A stretch of DNA of 64,000 nucleotides from Sequoia sempervirens (GCA_007258455.2 VDFB02047230.1:157984635-158048634), one strand, 5' to 3'. Shown: positions 12,209-23,280, counted from the first letter of the stretch. The notes: generated by a model from the sequence alone, not told the origin. Made by a program: numbers and translations.

Positions 12209-12733
12209 TTGCATACCAATGATGAACTTGAAGAAAGTAATGGGCTTGTCATAATTGAAATTGAGTTAGATAGTGACGTGGAACATGAGAATCCATCTGA
12301 AACCTTGGTCCATGGATTCACAGAATCTAGAAGTATACATATCATGCAAGACAAAATCATTGAAGTTGTACCTATAGAACAAAACTATCCCGTTGGAATC
12401 TTTAAAGACAAATATGTCGAGGAAATGAATTTCCCAACATTATTCTTTAGCAAGCCACATGATGATGACATTCTAAAAAACTTTACATATCACAAACACT
12501 TAGACCTACATAATCATTGTAGAGAGCAATTGATGCTCTATGTACCGTTTACAATAAATGAGAGTACATTAAAACACAACTTTGACACATGGGAACATGC
12601 ATACATGCACCATGAAAAAACCATTATAAAAAACTGTACAAAGTTCACACGGAACACAAGTGCTGCATGGAATGACATAGAAAAAGAACTTAAAGATGTT
12701 GAGTCCGTTGACGATGGCGACAACGGTAAGTGA
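12209..12733 (+). pseudogene. Rep-flanking region of Helentron with HUH domain missing
   Basis: The frame continues from the finger/DUF6570 region for 174 codons. Residues 72-93 (EMNFPTLFFSKPHDDDILKN within them) resemble the segment just before the Helitron Rep domain. From residue 104 on (REQLMLYVPF, then FDTWEHAYMHHEKTIIKN) the text resembles the segment just after Rep and before the helicase. The two abut around residues 94-100 (12,488-12,508). No HUH motif (His-hydrophobic-His) or Tyr-x-x-x-Lys nickase motif lies between them or nearby. A Rep domain normally spans a few hundred residues, so an internal in-frame deletion is inferred. A TGA at 12,731-12,733 interrupts the frame before the helicase. 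Confidence 0.55.
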
Positions 12734-13172
12734 TTTACAACAAGAAAAACTAGCTAAACAGAACAATATGACATTCAAGCAAACCTTCCAAACATAGAGC
12801 ACATAAAACCAAATACAATGTCACACAATGCATTTGAAATTGTTAAACATCCACATATAATTGACAACAATGAATACTACAAACTAAGACAAATGTTAAA
12901 TATAAAACAACAAGCAATTGTTAAAGATGTTATAATGAAAAAGATGAATAACATTGATAGGCCTTTACATTTGTTCTTGACTGGAGGAGCTAGAACTGGA
13001 AAGACTTTCACAACAAAAGCTATATACCAATCTCTAATTTTCATTTATAGCAAGTCAATCGACAACAATCTAGACAAACCAAAAGGATTATTAACTGTGC
13101 ATATACAGGTAAAGCAACTTACAACTTAGTTGGAGTCACATTACATTCAACATTTCACATACCATTTCATAC
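12734..13172 (+). pseudogene. PIF1-like helicase of Helentron, N-terminal motor part
   Basis: The same frame as the Rep remnant continues, with a stop at about 12,758-12,766, into a 103-codon ORF at 12,818-13,129. LNIKQQAIV (residues 28-36) fits the Q-like motif. Walker A reads TGGARTGKT (residues 55-63), with Arg in place of the usual Gly. From 13,099 the next motif (AYTGKATYN, then GVTLHSTFHIPFH) is read in another frame, so a frameshift lies near 13,099. This is superfamily 1 PIF1 helicase as found in Helitrons, expected to unwind DNA during rolling-circle transposition. The copy is broken. Confidence 0.75.
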
Positions 13173-13916
13173 ATGCTGGATTTTCTTCCCTTAGTGTTTG
13201 AGGCATTGGACAATATGTCCAAGCAGTATGATCAATTGTGTGTGCTCCTTACAAATGAAATCTCACTACTAGGCTCAACATTTCTATGCTACATTGATAG
13301 ACAAATACAAGACATAATGCAAATGCCTACAATGTACTTTGCAAACCTTGATACAATTTTCTATGGTGATCTTTACCAAGTGCAACTTGTACTTGGTTCC
13401 ATTATATTTGAGAATAGACCCACTGTAATTGAATTGATGCCTTACAATTTTTGGAGAGACAATGTAAAATGATACTCATTGGTCACAACTATGAGACAAA
13501 AGGATAAATTTTTTATTGCAATCCTTAACAGAATACGAATAGGCTTACAAACAAATGATGACATAGACTATCTTAACCAACTTTTCTTTCATCCTGCACC
13601 TTTAGACCCAACACTTCCATACTTGTTCTATAGAAAAGATGAAGTAGACTGGTCCGATGGAATATTTAAAGCATATACAACAGATAATGACATTGATATT
13701 ATTTGGCTTAAAATTTCTGATCCAATAATTGGACAACAACAACACACAAAACTAGCACAATATTACACTAATCTCATTGACAAGGAATGGGTGCCTATAT
13801 TGTGCATTGCTAGAGCCATTCAAAAGATTTCACCGAACAAGAAAATTACAATTAGAAAACAATTTCCAATACAACTAGCATGTGCAAGAACCATTCATTG
13901 ATCACAAGGACTAACA
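13173..13916 (+). pseudogene. PIF1-like helicase of Helentron, C-terminal motor part
   Basis: A third frame carries the rest of the motor and runs unshifted from 13,173. Walker B reads LLTNEISLLG, where LLIDEIS is usual, so the catalytic Asp is lost. Motif III reads FYGDLYQVQLV. The arginine-containing TTMRQKD follows just after a TGA at 13,470-13,472, which fits a former TGG (Trp). Motifs V/VI read ACARTIH, then a TGA at 13,899-13,901 (former CGA, Arg), then SQGLTM and HGLTYTTLSQTK. The frame continues directly into the EEP domain, so helicase and endonuclease were one polypeptide, the signature architecture of Helentrons. Confidence 0.75.
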
Positions 13917-14762
13917 ATGCAATCTTTGTCTTTTGACCCAACAGGAATAAGACAACATGGCTTAACTTACACAACACTATCACAGACAAAGACAATAGAC
14001 TCATTATTTTTGCTAAAACCTTTAACTACCAAAAACTTCAAAGTTAAGGCTAAGATACATGAAGAAATGCATTGCCTACAATCAGTTGCACAGTGGTGGC
14101 TCAGTGTTCAAGTTGCATGTACACACAATGCACTGCAACTGCTTCTATGCACATTAAACACTCGTTCATTAAATCCACATGCACATGACATTGTCAATGA
14201 ATACAACATAATGCAATCAAACATTTTGTGTTTACAAGAAGTACATATGCATACCTTACAACCTAGTATATTATCACAATATTTTAATACCTTTGGTATG
14301 AACATAATACATGGCATAACAACATTTACCAAAAAACATTTGTTCATATCAAAAGAAAAAGAACAAAACTCTACAAATATTGAAGCCATCACAATCACAA
14401 TATTACAATGCATTGATGAACTTAATATATATAATATTTATGCAAGGCCTAATACTTCCATTCAAGAAATAATAACAATTCTTCAATCTATAATTGAATA
14501 CATAGATACAAAAAACATTCTATACATTGTGGGTGACTTTAATGTCGACATGTGTGCGAAAAACAAAAGAAGAAAAACACTTCAAAATTTCATGCAAACT
14601 AACAAAATTCATTTTTTGTTAAACAAATTGCATAGTCTACATAAGCCACTGATTGACCATATTTGGTCAAATTCAATCACAATTGTATGCAATATTTACA
14701 AATCAAAGGCATATTGGACTAATCACTTTCCTATTTTCCTAAAATTCCACTTTGCTGGTTGA
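13917..14762 (+). pseudogene. End of PIF1 helicase fused to EEP (APE-like) endonuclease
   Basis: 281 codons are open. Residues 1-45 finish the helicase. Residues 74-281 are an endonuclease/exonuclease/phosphatase fold: LLCTLNTRSLN (Asn81), ILCLQEVHM (metal-binding Glu108), IYARPN (Tyr175), YIVGDFNVD (Asp207, Asn209) and LIDHIW (Asp247, His248). The final catalytic motif, normally Ser-Asp-His, reads TNH (Asn269, His270), so the general-base Asp is replaced. The frame is shared with the preceding helicase apart from the TGA at 13,899. EEP fused downstream of the helicase separates Helentrons from canonical plant Helitrons. An alternative, a LINE endonuclease, is unlikely because no reverse transcriptase follows and the frame is helicase-linked. 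Confidence 0.75.
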
Positions 14763-15027
14763 ATCAGTTCAAAATGATAGCATATATAAGCATATATTGT
14801 TAATAAATTTTCCTATTAATTCTGCAATACTAAATCATGAGCTTGTAGGCAAATCATGGATCAACCAAAAACACCACAACAGCAAGAACAAGAAATGGAG
14901 GAAGACACAAGAAAATAGTAAACAACCTATCCTATTTGCCTATGACATGCATTTTTGCATTGTCCAAATATAACATTTACATTTCTCTTGTTTTTGCAAA
15001 ACAAAAATCACTATATCAATTGAAGAG
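14763..15027 (+). other. Spacer between EEP and RPA ORFs
   Basis: No domain is recognised here. A short Asn/Lys-rich frame runs through 14,973. The TC-rich run before 15,000 is followed by a frame that opens into the RPA ORF (TISIEELNEK upstream of the Met at 15,028), so the RPA gene may begin slightly upstream or have a small intron here. Confidence 0.3.
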
Positions 15028-15588
15028 TTGAATGAAAAAAAAGCCAGTGACACATTCCAAGGTGACATCCTTGTGGTCTATAAAGCAACATTAGACAAAG
15101 TCAATAGAACACGTGAAGTACTGCGTGTAGATCTCACAAAACTTAAAGCAGAAATGATGATTACACTGAATATCAGTGGATACCTTGTGCAAGAACATGA
15201 GCAAAAAATAGTTCCAGGGATGGGAGTTTCAATATCAGGATTCCAAATTTTCGCTAGAACATATTACGATAGAGGGGACTGTGATTGCATACTAATATTG
15301 ATAGACACAAGCATAGTTGAAACCCTGCCTCACTTTTCAATAGACTACTACTTCATTCTAGATACTACTATTAGCCAACTACTAGCAGCCGCAAATCAGT
15401 ATCCAATTGGAACAACAGATGCTTTGGTTGTTGGCGCTAAAAAAGTTGGAAGCCAATATGCAATTGATATCAAAGATGGCATAACAGAATCAAATAGAGC
15501 ACAAGTGAAAATGTCTCACCAGCATATGCCACTAATAGATTCTAACATTTTTTATAACATTGTCTGCTTTAATAAAATTTCTTTGTAA
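15028..15588 (+). CDS. RPA70-like single-stranded DNA-binding OB-fold protein of Helentron
   Basis: The 186-codon ORF is intact. Residues 40-125 look like an RPA1 DNA-binding OB fold: an early strand IVPGMGVSISGFQI (61-74), then YYDRGDCDCILILID (79-93), then SIDYYFILDTTISQLL (104-119). RPA-like single-strand-binding proteins accompany the Rep/helicase in many plant Helitrons and are thought to protect the displaced strand. It is shorter than cellular RPA70 and has no C-terminal zinc finger. The frame may start upstream of the Met used here. It is on the same strand, 265 bp after the EEP stop. Being the only unbroken part, it could be a younger acquisition or chance survival. Confidence 0.6.
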   Translation: MNEKKASDTFQGDILVVYKATLDKVNRTREVLRVDLTKLKAEMMITLNISGYLVQEHEQKIVPGMGVSISGFQIFARTYYDRGDCDCILILIDTSIVETLPHFSIDYYFILDTTISQLLAAANQYPIGTTDALVVGAKKVGSQYAIDIKDGITESNRAQVKMSHQHMPLIDSNIFYNIVCFNKISL

Positions 15589-16489
15589 CAAAGACTAAAT
15601 TTGTCATTACCATGCTACTGTAGCTATGTTCAACCCATGAAAAGTAATACTTGCAAATAGAGGAACTACTACATAAGAACAAAACCCCAACCTTTCTTTT
15701 CAAAAATATCCTAAAAAGCACTGATCAAAAAAACATGTTCCACATGGGTTGATCAACATTTATTTGCAAATTGAATAACAAGAGAACATTGGAAAAGTTA
15801 GTTGCTTTGCTACAATCAACATTTAAGGTGACTCTTTAAAAATCTTTATGCACTTTCATTTAAAAATTATCAAACTACTGCTTCTAACTAGCTATGTTCA
15901 AATATTTCAGGTTTTAGGTACATTAAAAGCAACAAACACATTGTCAAATCCATAAGAAGCTTTCTACCCAAGTTGCAAATATAAATTCAATACTTACGGT
16001 GTGCTCCAATAGGAAACTAATCATTGCAGTCATTGTGACAAGGAGGTGAGCTATGTATATGTACTTCATCCTAAGGCAATCATCACACACAAATGACAAG
16101 CAAATAGTTCATTGCTCAATCTGAAGCAATGTCATGCGACAACTCTTGCCCGTCCTTCAAGATATTAAATATGAAAACTACATCAAGGACAAGTCAACAA
16201 TTATATTTGCACTACGAGACTTTGTCACCAAAGGGCATTTCACCCAAATTAAAACAATGTTATCATAGAGGCCATATGCCTAATTGAGTAAACGATATAT
16301 TCCACAAGGTATAAAGCAATATTGATTCAAATAGTCTTCTTTCTTTTCAAACTCCTAAAATTGTTTAGAATTATATATAAAAAAAGTAGCTTTCATACTA
16401 ACCATAATAATGATATTACAGGTGACAAAGAAGTAGAAGCAAGTGATAGACTGCCTACCACTACTTGAACCTGCATTCCTCCTTTTTGT
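15589..16489 (+). other. Helentron 3' flank, no gene
   Basis: I see no protein, tRNA or repeat shared with the rest of the window here. A Helitron/Helentron 3' end (a short hairpin near a CTRR-like or TT-flanked terminus) should lie in or beyond this stretch, but none could be fixed by eye. Confidence 0.3.
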
Positions 16490-17000
16490 TATGCTTTTCT
16501 TTTTGGCTCTTCTACCTATATTACTATATTTCAAGTTTTGTGACTCAAAAATTCTAGCTACTTTTATTTTGTAGCTGACATGTCTCTCCATTAGATGCTA
16601 GACAATACTTTATTTTCTTATGTTATCATTTAAATAGATTAAACTCTATTGTTACATGTTTTCACTATGCAGTACATTGTATGCTAGACAATACATTACC
16701 TTATTATGTTACCATTTAAATAGATTAAACTCTATTGTTACACATTTTTACTATGCAATATATTAGCAATATAAAACATAGATGTTCTTAAAGGGAAAGC
16801 TGCTATTGCAAAAATTGCATTTCAATTTAACATACTTGATTGGCCACTCAAATTTATTTGAAAAATTTTATAATATGTTTCTGTTTTGCTTATTTGCTTA
16901 CATAAAGAAGAGTAGTAGGCCTATTCCATGCAGTAGAAAAAGACATGAATTTAGTTGATAACTTGATTAAGTTCTCTTTAGCAATAACATAATAGGCATG
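16490..17000 (+). repeat. Family-C direct repeat, left copy, with internal 86-bp tandem duplication
   Basis: The segment is collinear with 18,205-18,640; shared phrases are 'atgctagacaata', 'atatattagcaata', 'ttgcatttcaattt' and 'ttttataat'. Inside it, the text starting 'atgctagacaatac' at 16,595 repeats at 16,681 (period 86) through 'aatagattaaactctattg'. The tail at 16,880-16,990 also matches 10,215-10,340 on the other side of the Helentron core. Confidence 0.65.
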
Positions 17001-18204
17001 TTCACAATTACATTTGCTGAATTTTCTTTTCAATAGTTTACCCAAGCTTTTTTACCTATTAATAAATATGCTATTAGCTCTTGCAACAATAACTCGTAAC
17101 AACTGTATACATTCTACAAGGTCACTTGACTAACAACCCTTCTCCTAGTATGAGCACTTCTCTCTCGTTGATATGTCATAGAAAGCTGGCACAAGTAGAA
17201 GCAGACAATGCATAGTTAATTCATGAAATATGAGGCGTGCTAGTTTGTGCTTATTGTTTGTTGAGAAGCTTACATAATTTTGTCTATGGGTTCTCCTTTT
17301 CAACGATTTCTAAATTAATTGTTATGGCTCAGTAGAGTTTGTTAGCTATTAAATATTTGCCAAGATACATAGAGTTTTATCCTGCTAATTTACTTAAACA
17401 AAAATAATTAGTAGACTTGCTAACATCTAATGCATTGGTTGTAGATTCATTGTCAAGCCTGCCATTTCCAATGTACATTATACAACTGCAATACTAAACT
17501 GCTTTGATCGCAGTAGTCACTTGCCTTTGAGCAAAATGCCATGTAGATGAAGTGCATGATGGCAAAAAAGCTTATACAATTTGCATTCAATTATTAATTT
17601 TAGCATTTTCATTTGTAATACTTGCTTGGCCAATGAAATTTGATTGTCTTACAGTAGGTCTACTATTGATTTTTGTTTCAGTAAATTAGAAAAAAATTGG
17701 AACATTATATACTTGGCATTTATGAACATATTTTTGATGTTTGAAAAGAATTATTTATCTGTTTTGCTAGTGATGTGGAGCAATCCCAATACCTTGTAGT
17801 ATGTGAATTGTGAATAACTACAAATGGTAATGCTTGTGTATGCTTTGTTGTGCTATAGACATTGTGAATGTCAAATGAATGCACAGATGATGAGAATGGC
17901 AATAGTGTTACATGTGAACATGTGAGAATATAGACTTGGAACAAATTGTATTGATTGATGCATAAGAATAGTAGTATGTTGTTGCTATATAGAGCAATAT
18001 TATTTTAGATCTACTCCACTATAGAGACTTACAATGCATTAACTATGGCTTGATTTCTTTCACAGGCACTAGCCTAATAACAAAGCTTGTATTTAAATTT
18101 GGATTCAATGGCTAGATGTTTTCAAAAATCAATTGTATTGTTCTGTTTTGATTGAGTATGTATCATTTTGCTGGCAAAGCTGACACAATTTGGCACAATT
18201 ATTT
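17001..18204. repeat. Family-B related repeat sequence
   Basis: Family-B modules recur near 17,210-17,290 ('catagttaattcatgaaat') and 17,640-17,710 ('ttgatttttgtttcagtaa'). Other parts resemble neighbouring copies only loosely. No gene is seen. Confidence 0.4.
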
Positions 18205-18640
18205 TTTGTCATGCTTTTGTTGTTGGCTCTTTCGTCTATTTAACTATATCTCATGTTCTGTGACTTTAAATTTTCTATTTTTTTTGTTTTGCAATTGACA
18301 TCTTTTCCCTTTATATGCTAGACAATAGTTTACTTCTTATGTTTTGGTTTAAATGGATTTAATTCTGATGTTGCAACTTTTTAGTATCCAATATATTAGC
18401 AATACAAAACATGCATGTTTTTAAAGGGCAAGTTGCTATTGCATATATTGCATTTCAATTTTTCATACTTAGTTGGCCAATGGAATTTATTTGATAAATT
18501 TTATAATGTGTTTCTCTTTTTCTTATTTGCTTATACAAAGAGGAATGGTAAACCTACTGTATGCAATAGAGAGAGATGGATGATATATTTGACACATGAA
18601 AGATTGAGTTGATACTTGATCAAGTTTTGTTTGAACTGCT
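18205..18640 (+). repeat. Family-C direct repeat, right copy
   Basis: This is the second copy of 16,490-17,000, about 1.7 kb away in the same orientation, lacking the 86-bp internal duplication. It ends in the 'tacttgatcaagttttgttt' text that parallels 'aacttgattaagttctcttt' in the left copy. Confidence 0.65.
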
Positions 18641-19989
18641 TTATTGCATGTCGGTACACGCATACTTAGTTCAAGAAATCTTAGACAAGTGTTGGGTTTT
18701 TTTAGCTCTTGGTTGTGCTTTTGCATGTTCATTATTATGAAAAAGTGCACTGCTGGTGAATGGCTTGGCTGTGTGTTTATGAAACTTGATATCTCCCTAG
18801 CTACACATTCAATGAATGCATAGCCAATACATGAAATATTAGGCAAGTATTGGGTTTTATTTGTGCTTATTCTTGTTTCATTATAGTTTGTTGAAAAGCT
18901 TGTGGGTTTTTTAACTAGACTACGACTTTTTTGCAATAGACAAAAATTAGACAAATTCGAATAATTTGCACAATTTTACCACACATTTCAAGAATCAATC
19001 TTCCTTGCAAACAATTGTGCAAAAACGTTTCATACTTTGACCCTCCACTCCCTACCTCAAGAACCAGATGTCTTTGTAGCTCTACAGATTTTTGTCTCCA
19101 CTCCAATCCCAAAAAATGGTTCTTGTTACAAGGATAATATTAAGAAAATATAGTCAATACATTCACACTTAACAGGACCTTGCCCAACCCAATTAGTTTT
19201 TCACATCTTGTCTATTTCTATATGCTTCTAAATTAGGTTTTACCAAATACTCCAAGTTCTTCTAGATAGAATCTCTAATACTTTACAAACTAATAACAAC
19301 TCACCTCTATCACATCCTCCAAAACTTAGTTCTTCTTCAACAAATTTCCTTTGCCTTTTAAACAATAAAACATTTCGTTATGTCTCAAGGTTTGTCACAA
19401 AACTTGGAGGCCACAATCTTATGCATTCATCGTTTTGTGAGGCCACAATCTTATGCATTCATCAAAGTACAAAATTCTCCTCGATCTATATTCAAACACG
19501 TATACATCTAAGACCTTTTCCATTTTCACTATCCATGCACACAACCGACTCCTGGAAGCTATCCACTGCACTAAGGCATAGAAAACCATTCCCATTTATA
19601 GTTGTTCATCATTTTCACATTACGAGGTATTGGAAATGCTCCAAACCACTACCCTCAATGTACTGTTTTTGGTGCAAATTCTTGGTTCGTCTGTTTGTTT
19701 TCCATACTTGATAAGTACAAGTGTTAGAGGGGAAACTCAACCGTTTGTGCAAGGTCTTTTGGACCATGTGTGTGAGATGTGTTGGAGGGCTGGTGGGTAC
19801 ACACACAGTGACTACATAGTTAGTTCATGAAATCATAGCCGACTGTTCGGTTTTGTTTGTGCTTAAAGTCAATTAATATTTGCATAACGTTTATTTTTTA
19901 TGGCCTATTTGTCATTGGTTAACATTTAGCAAATTTAAAGTTAAAAAAAATATACTACTTGCAAAGGAAATTTAGTTTTCAGCATTCTC
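18641..19989. repeat. Family-B related repeats downstream of Helentron
   Basis: Positions 18,690-18,770 parallel 8,200-8,325 ('gtgttgggttttttt', 'aaaagtgca', 'tggtgaat'). Positions 19,690-19,860 parallel 8,040-8,230 ('cttgataagtacaagtgttag' against 'cttgatagttagaagtgttag'). The small frames in both strands here are stop-bounded fragments without recognisable domains. Confidence 0.45.
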
Positions 19990-20690
19990 AATTAATTTAA
20001 CTTATTAATGTTAGTCAAATCACAAGATACTTTGTGATTACTACTAAATAATTTATCTCATTGGCAAATTCTTTCACAAAGTATTTCAATTTGTAATTAT
20101 AAAAACTAGTTAATATCATTTATTCATGCAAACTAGAATTTGTACTTATTTACAAAAATTATCAACTTGTAACCTTTTTTCCTAAATAATTAGTAATCAT
20201 TTCAATAGTTTATATTCAAAAGAAAATTAGTATTATTATTTAAAACATTTATGCAAACTAACAAACACTTATTTAGTACCACTTACTATATTTTGAAACA
20301 ATTAGTTAATTTTATTTAATATAAGTAATTAGTTTTCTACAACTACTTAATTAATTTTCTAATTTCAAAATGCATCTAATTTCTCGCAATAGTCTAAATT
20401 ATTTTACTAAAAGCAATCTTCATTTACCAATCATAGTAATTAGTATTATAAATTATTTAATTTATATTCAAAAGAAAATTCATTTTAATTAACATATTCT
20501 TGCAAAGTAATGAGCACTTATTTCTCTAAATTAGTCAATCCTAGTTACTATATTTCGAAACAATAAGTTGATTTAATTTAATTTAAATATATACTTTCCT
20601 CCCGCTAATTAATTAATTTTCTAATGGAAATGCATATAATATAATCAATATTCCCTTACCAATCATATTTGCTCACTTTATTACACAATT
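19990..20690 (+). repeat. AT-rich tandem repeat, about 250-bp unit, 2-3 diverged copies
   Basis: 'tttatattcaaaagaaaatt' occurs near 20,209 and 20,460. 'actatatttTgaaacaat' occurs near 20,284 and 20,552 with one change. 'ttaattaattttctaat' occurs near 20,348 and 20,610. A more diverged unit precedes them from about 20,050. No coding potential. Confidence 0.6.
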
Positions 20691-21054
20691 GTTCCAACAA
20701 GTTCTACTAATCAAGACCTAACTCTACGCTTTATATTTCACTTCCCAAATCAAATACTCTTCCATTACATTCGTTCTTATTTCCACATATTTCCATTGAA
20801 TATGAATTCAATCACAATATTTACAAGACCACATATTAATTTTCAATGTTAAATCATCGCTCCAATTCAATATTTGTATGGTTTTTAAGTAATCTTAAAT
20901 CATATTATAACAATATTCACAATAATGATCAATTAATTTTTGCATGCTAATCTAAAGAACCAAAACAAATAAAACAAGAGCTGCAAAGCAGCGAAGTTCC
21001 TGCCAGAAAGTTTTAGAATAGTTTTGTTTGTATTTGTTGAGTTTGTTGTGTTTT

Positions 21055-21265
21055 AGGAACAATTGGTCAGGATAAAGCAATTATCACCTAAATTTAGGAA
21101 TTTGATCATTGATAGAGTCAACTTTGTCTTCCATTACAAAATGACCGTGATAACAATAAGTTTTGGTCGGGATAAAGCAATTGTCACCTAAATTTAGGAA
21201 TTTGATCATTGATAGAGTCAACTTTGTCTTCCATTAGAAAATGACCTTGATAACAATATAATTTT
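21055..21265 (+). repeat. 100-bp tandem duplication, nearly perfect
   Basis: 'gataaagcaatt' at 21,071 recurs at 21,171. The following ~95 bases ('cctaaatttaggaatttgat' to 'gaccNtgataacaata') match with only a few changes, which suggests a fairly recent duplication. Confidence 0.85.
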
Positions 21266-23280
21266 GCTCACTTCAAAATTTTGAAATGCTTTGGTTGTAC
21301 TTTTAGGCCATGAAGAAAGCACAATTTACATGTTGCTAGCATTATGTAAATACTTATGAGTTCAAAGATTTCCTTAACTATTCAAGGTGACTAGACAATG
21401 CTCATGCATTTCTAGGATAGTATAGTTATAAGCCTACCATTTAGAATAACAATTTTGTATTGTAGACTCATCACTATGTGAACTGATATTTGTCTAGGTA
21501 ATTAAGTGTTTAACTTAGACATTGATGGGTATACCCTTAGCTTGTCTCATTTGAATTTTTGTCGACATCACTATCTTTGGATAAGTCAACCAAATTATAA
21601 GGTCATCTCTAGATGGACATGCTCTCTACCATATATGATGAACTAGGGCATGAGTGCACTAAATGTGTTACATATCCATCAACATTTTATTTACATGATT
21701 AGAAAAACTTCATGAAATCGTAGACATAAAGAGAAAGATTAAATAAAAGATAAATGAGATACACTCTTGACAATCTTTGTTTGGGATTTTCATTTCTATT
21801 TGGTTCTATGTTATATTCTTTTCAAAATTGGACTTCTTTTTGTTATGATCAATTGGAATAGAAATAATAATTTGCTCATAAATCACAAGAGATAACTCTT
21901 TGCAATCAAACACAAATCTCCAGATTTTACACATAGTTCCAATAATTATCACCAATTGAAAATTTGTATTTATTTGCATCTCTTCCAGAAAACTCATCTA
22001 TCTTGTAAGTCAAGTAACATCTGCAAACTGTATGTACTAGCTTGTGCTGCTAGAATTGGCAATCATGTAAATTTTTGTAACATATTGGCTAGTATAAGTT
22101 GTGTACTAAAGGCCTTTGCCATTTTTATGGAAAAAATACATAGAAAGGGGTCTTTTAAACCAAATTGGCATCTAGCATGGTCATGACTTAAAAAGAACAC
22201 AATATTATTATACTTATTTAGATAATCTCTATGATATATTTATCTTAAACAAAGCAATATTGTTGTGTTCATACGATTGACAAATGAATGTATTTGGGGT
22301 GTTGCAATGAATTTTTTGTTAAGTTTTTTGGACAATGTCACAGAAGAAAATGTTGTGTATGGCCCCCAGTCTAAAAGGAGAAGTGTATAATTGAGAGTCC
22401 AAAGTTTTGACTATGATGTTTGTGAAACTTCCATAGCTACCAAATGATATATGTAAAGTAAATATCAAAAGTTAGTCATGTATTTTGGATAATTGTCAAA
22501 ATCTAAAGCATTATCTCTTACTAGTTAGAAGATGGCTTGTTTTGTGTTACACTTTTTTTGTGAGGAGAAATAAGCATGATGATACAGTTGATATGGTGTG
22601 TCTTGATATTGTCTCTTTGTCTCCTTTACCCACATTAGCATTTTTTTTTTGTATCTGTTGACATAAATATATCATTTTCAACTTATTGTAAGGGTTTATT
22701 AATTCAGGCTATGATGCAAAGTGTGTTCCTGTAAGATATGCGAACAATTATTTGGTTATATGCAAACAATAAATGCTACTAAATGCTCTGTTATTTCAAC
22801 CCTTTAGAGAAGACCTTTAGATAGTTTGAAGTCTAATGGAAACAACTTGGGTAATAATATTAAAGTATTGGGGACCTATTTAAAATAGGGATAGGGAAGC
22901 CAAATTCTCTTAAACTTTGTAAATCGTGCAAGATTTGAAAACTTAGTGGTAAATGAATAAACAATTACTATGTCAACTATTGAAACATGCTCAACTACTA
23001 GGTCCTCTCCCCTAAAGTATTTGTGGATAAGGAATTACTAAAGTATTATGGTTCTTAAGAAAAAATGTATTGATGTGGCTAAAGAATTACTAAAAACTGA
23101 ACCTTCCATTATTAGTTTATGGGTAATTACGATAAGTGTAGCTTTGTAAATGGCTACTAGAAAGTAGCAAGACCAAATGGTAAGAGACCTACTAATGTAC
23201 CCAAATATCTGCATTAATCATTTAAAGAAGTGACACGAACAACATTGCTCCAAAAAAGAAACTATCTAGCACTAGAACAC
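21266..23280. other. Intergenic sequence, no recognised feature
   Basis: AT-rich sequence with short stop-bounded frames on both strands. I see no domain, tRNA, terminal repeat or tandem unit. Confidence 0.5.

Noticed and set aside
14108..14413. 101-codon minus-strand frame within the EEP region
   Set aside because: It is the antisense shadow of the EEP domain.
13917..14762. LINE (APE-type) endonuclease
   Set aside because: The EEP frame is continuous with PIF1 helicase motifs and no reverse transcriptase follows.
18523..18954. 143-codon minus-strand frame
   Set aside because: It covers repeat families C and B; the sister copy at 16,880-17,000 does not keep it.
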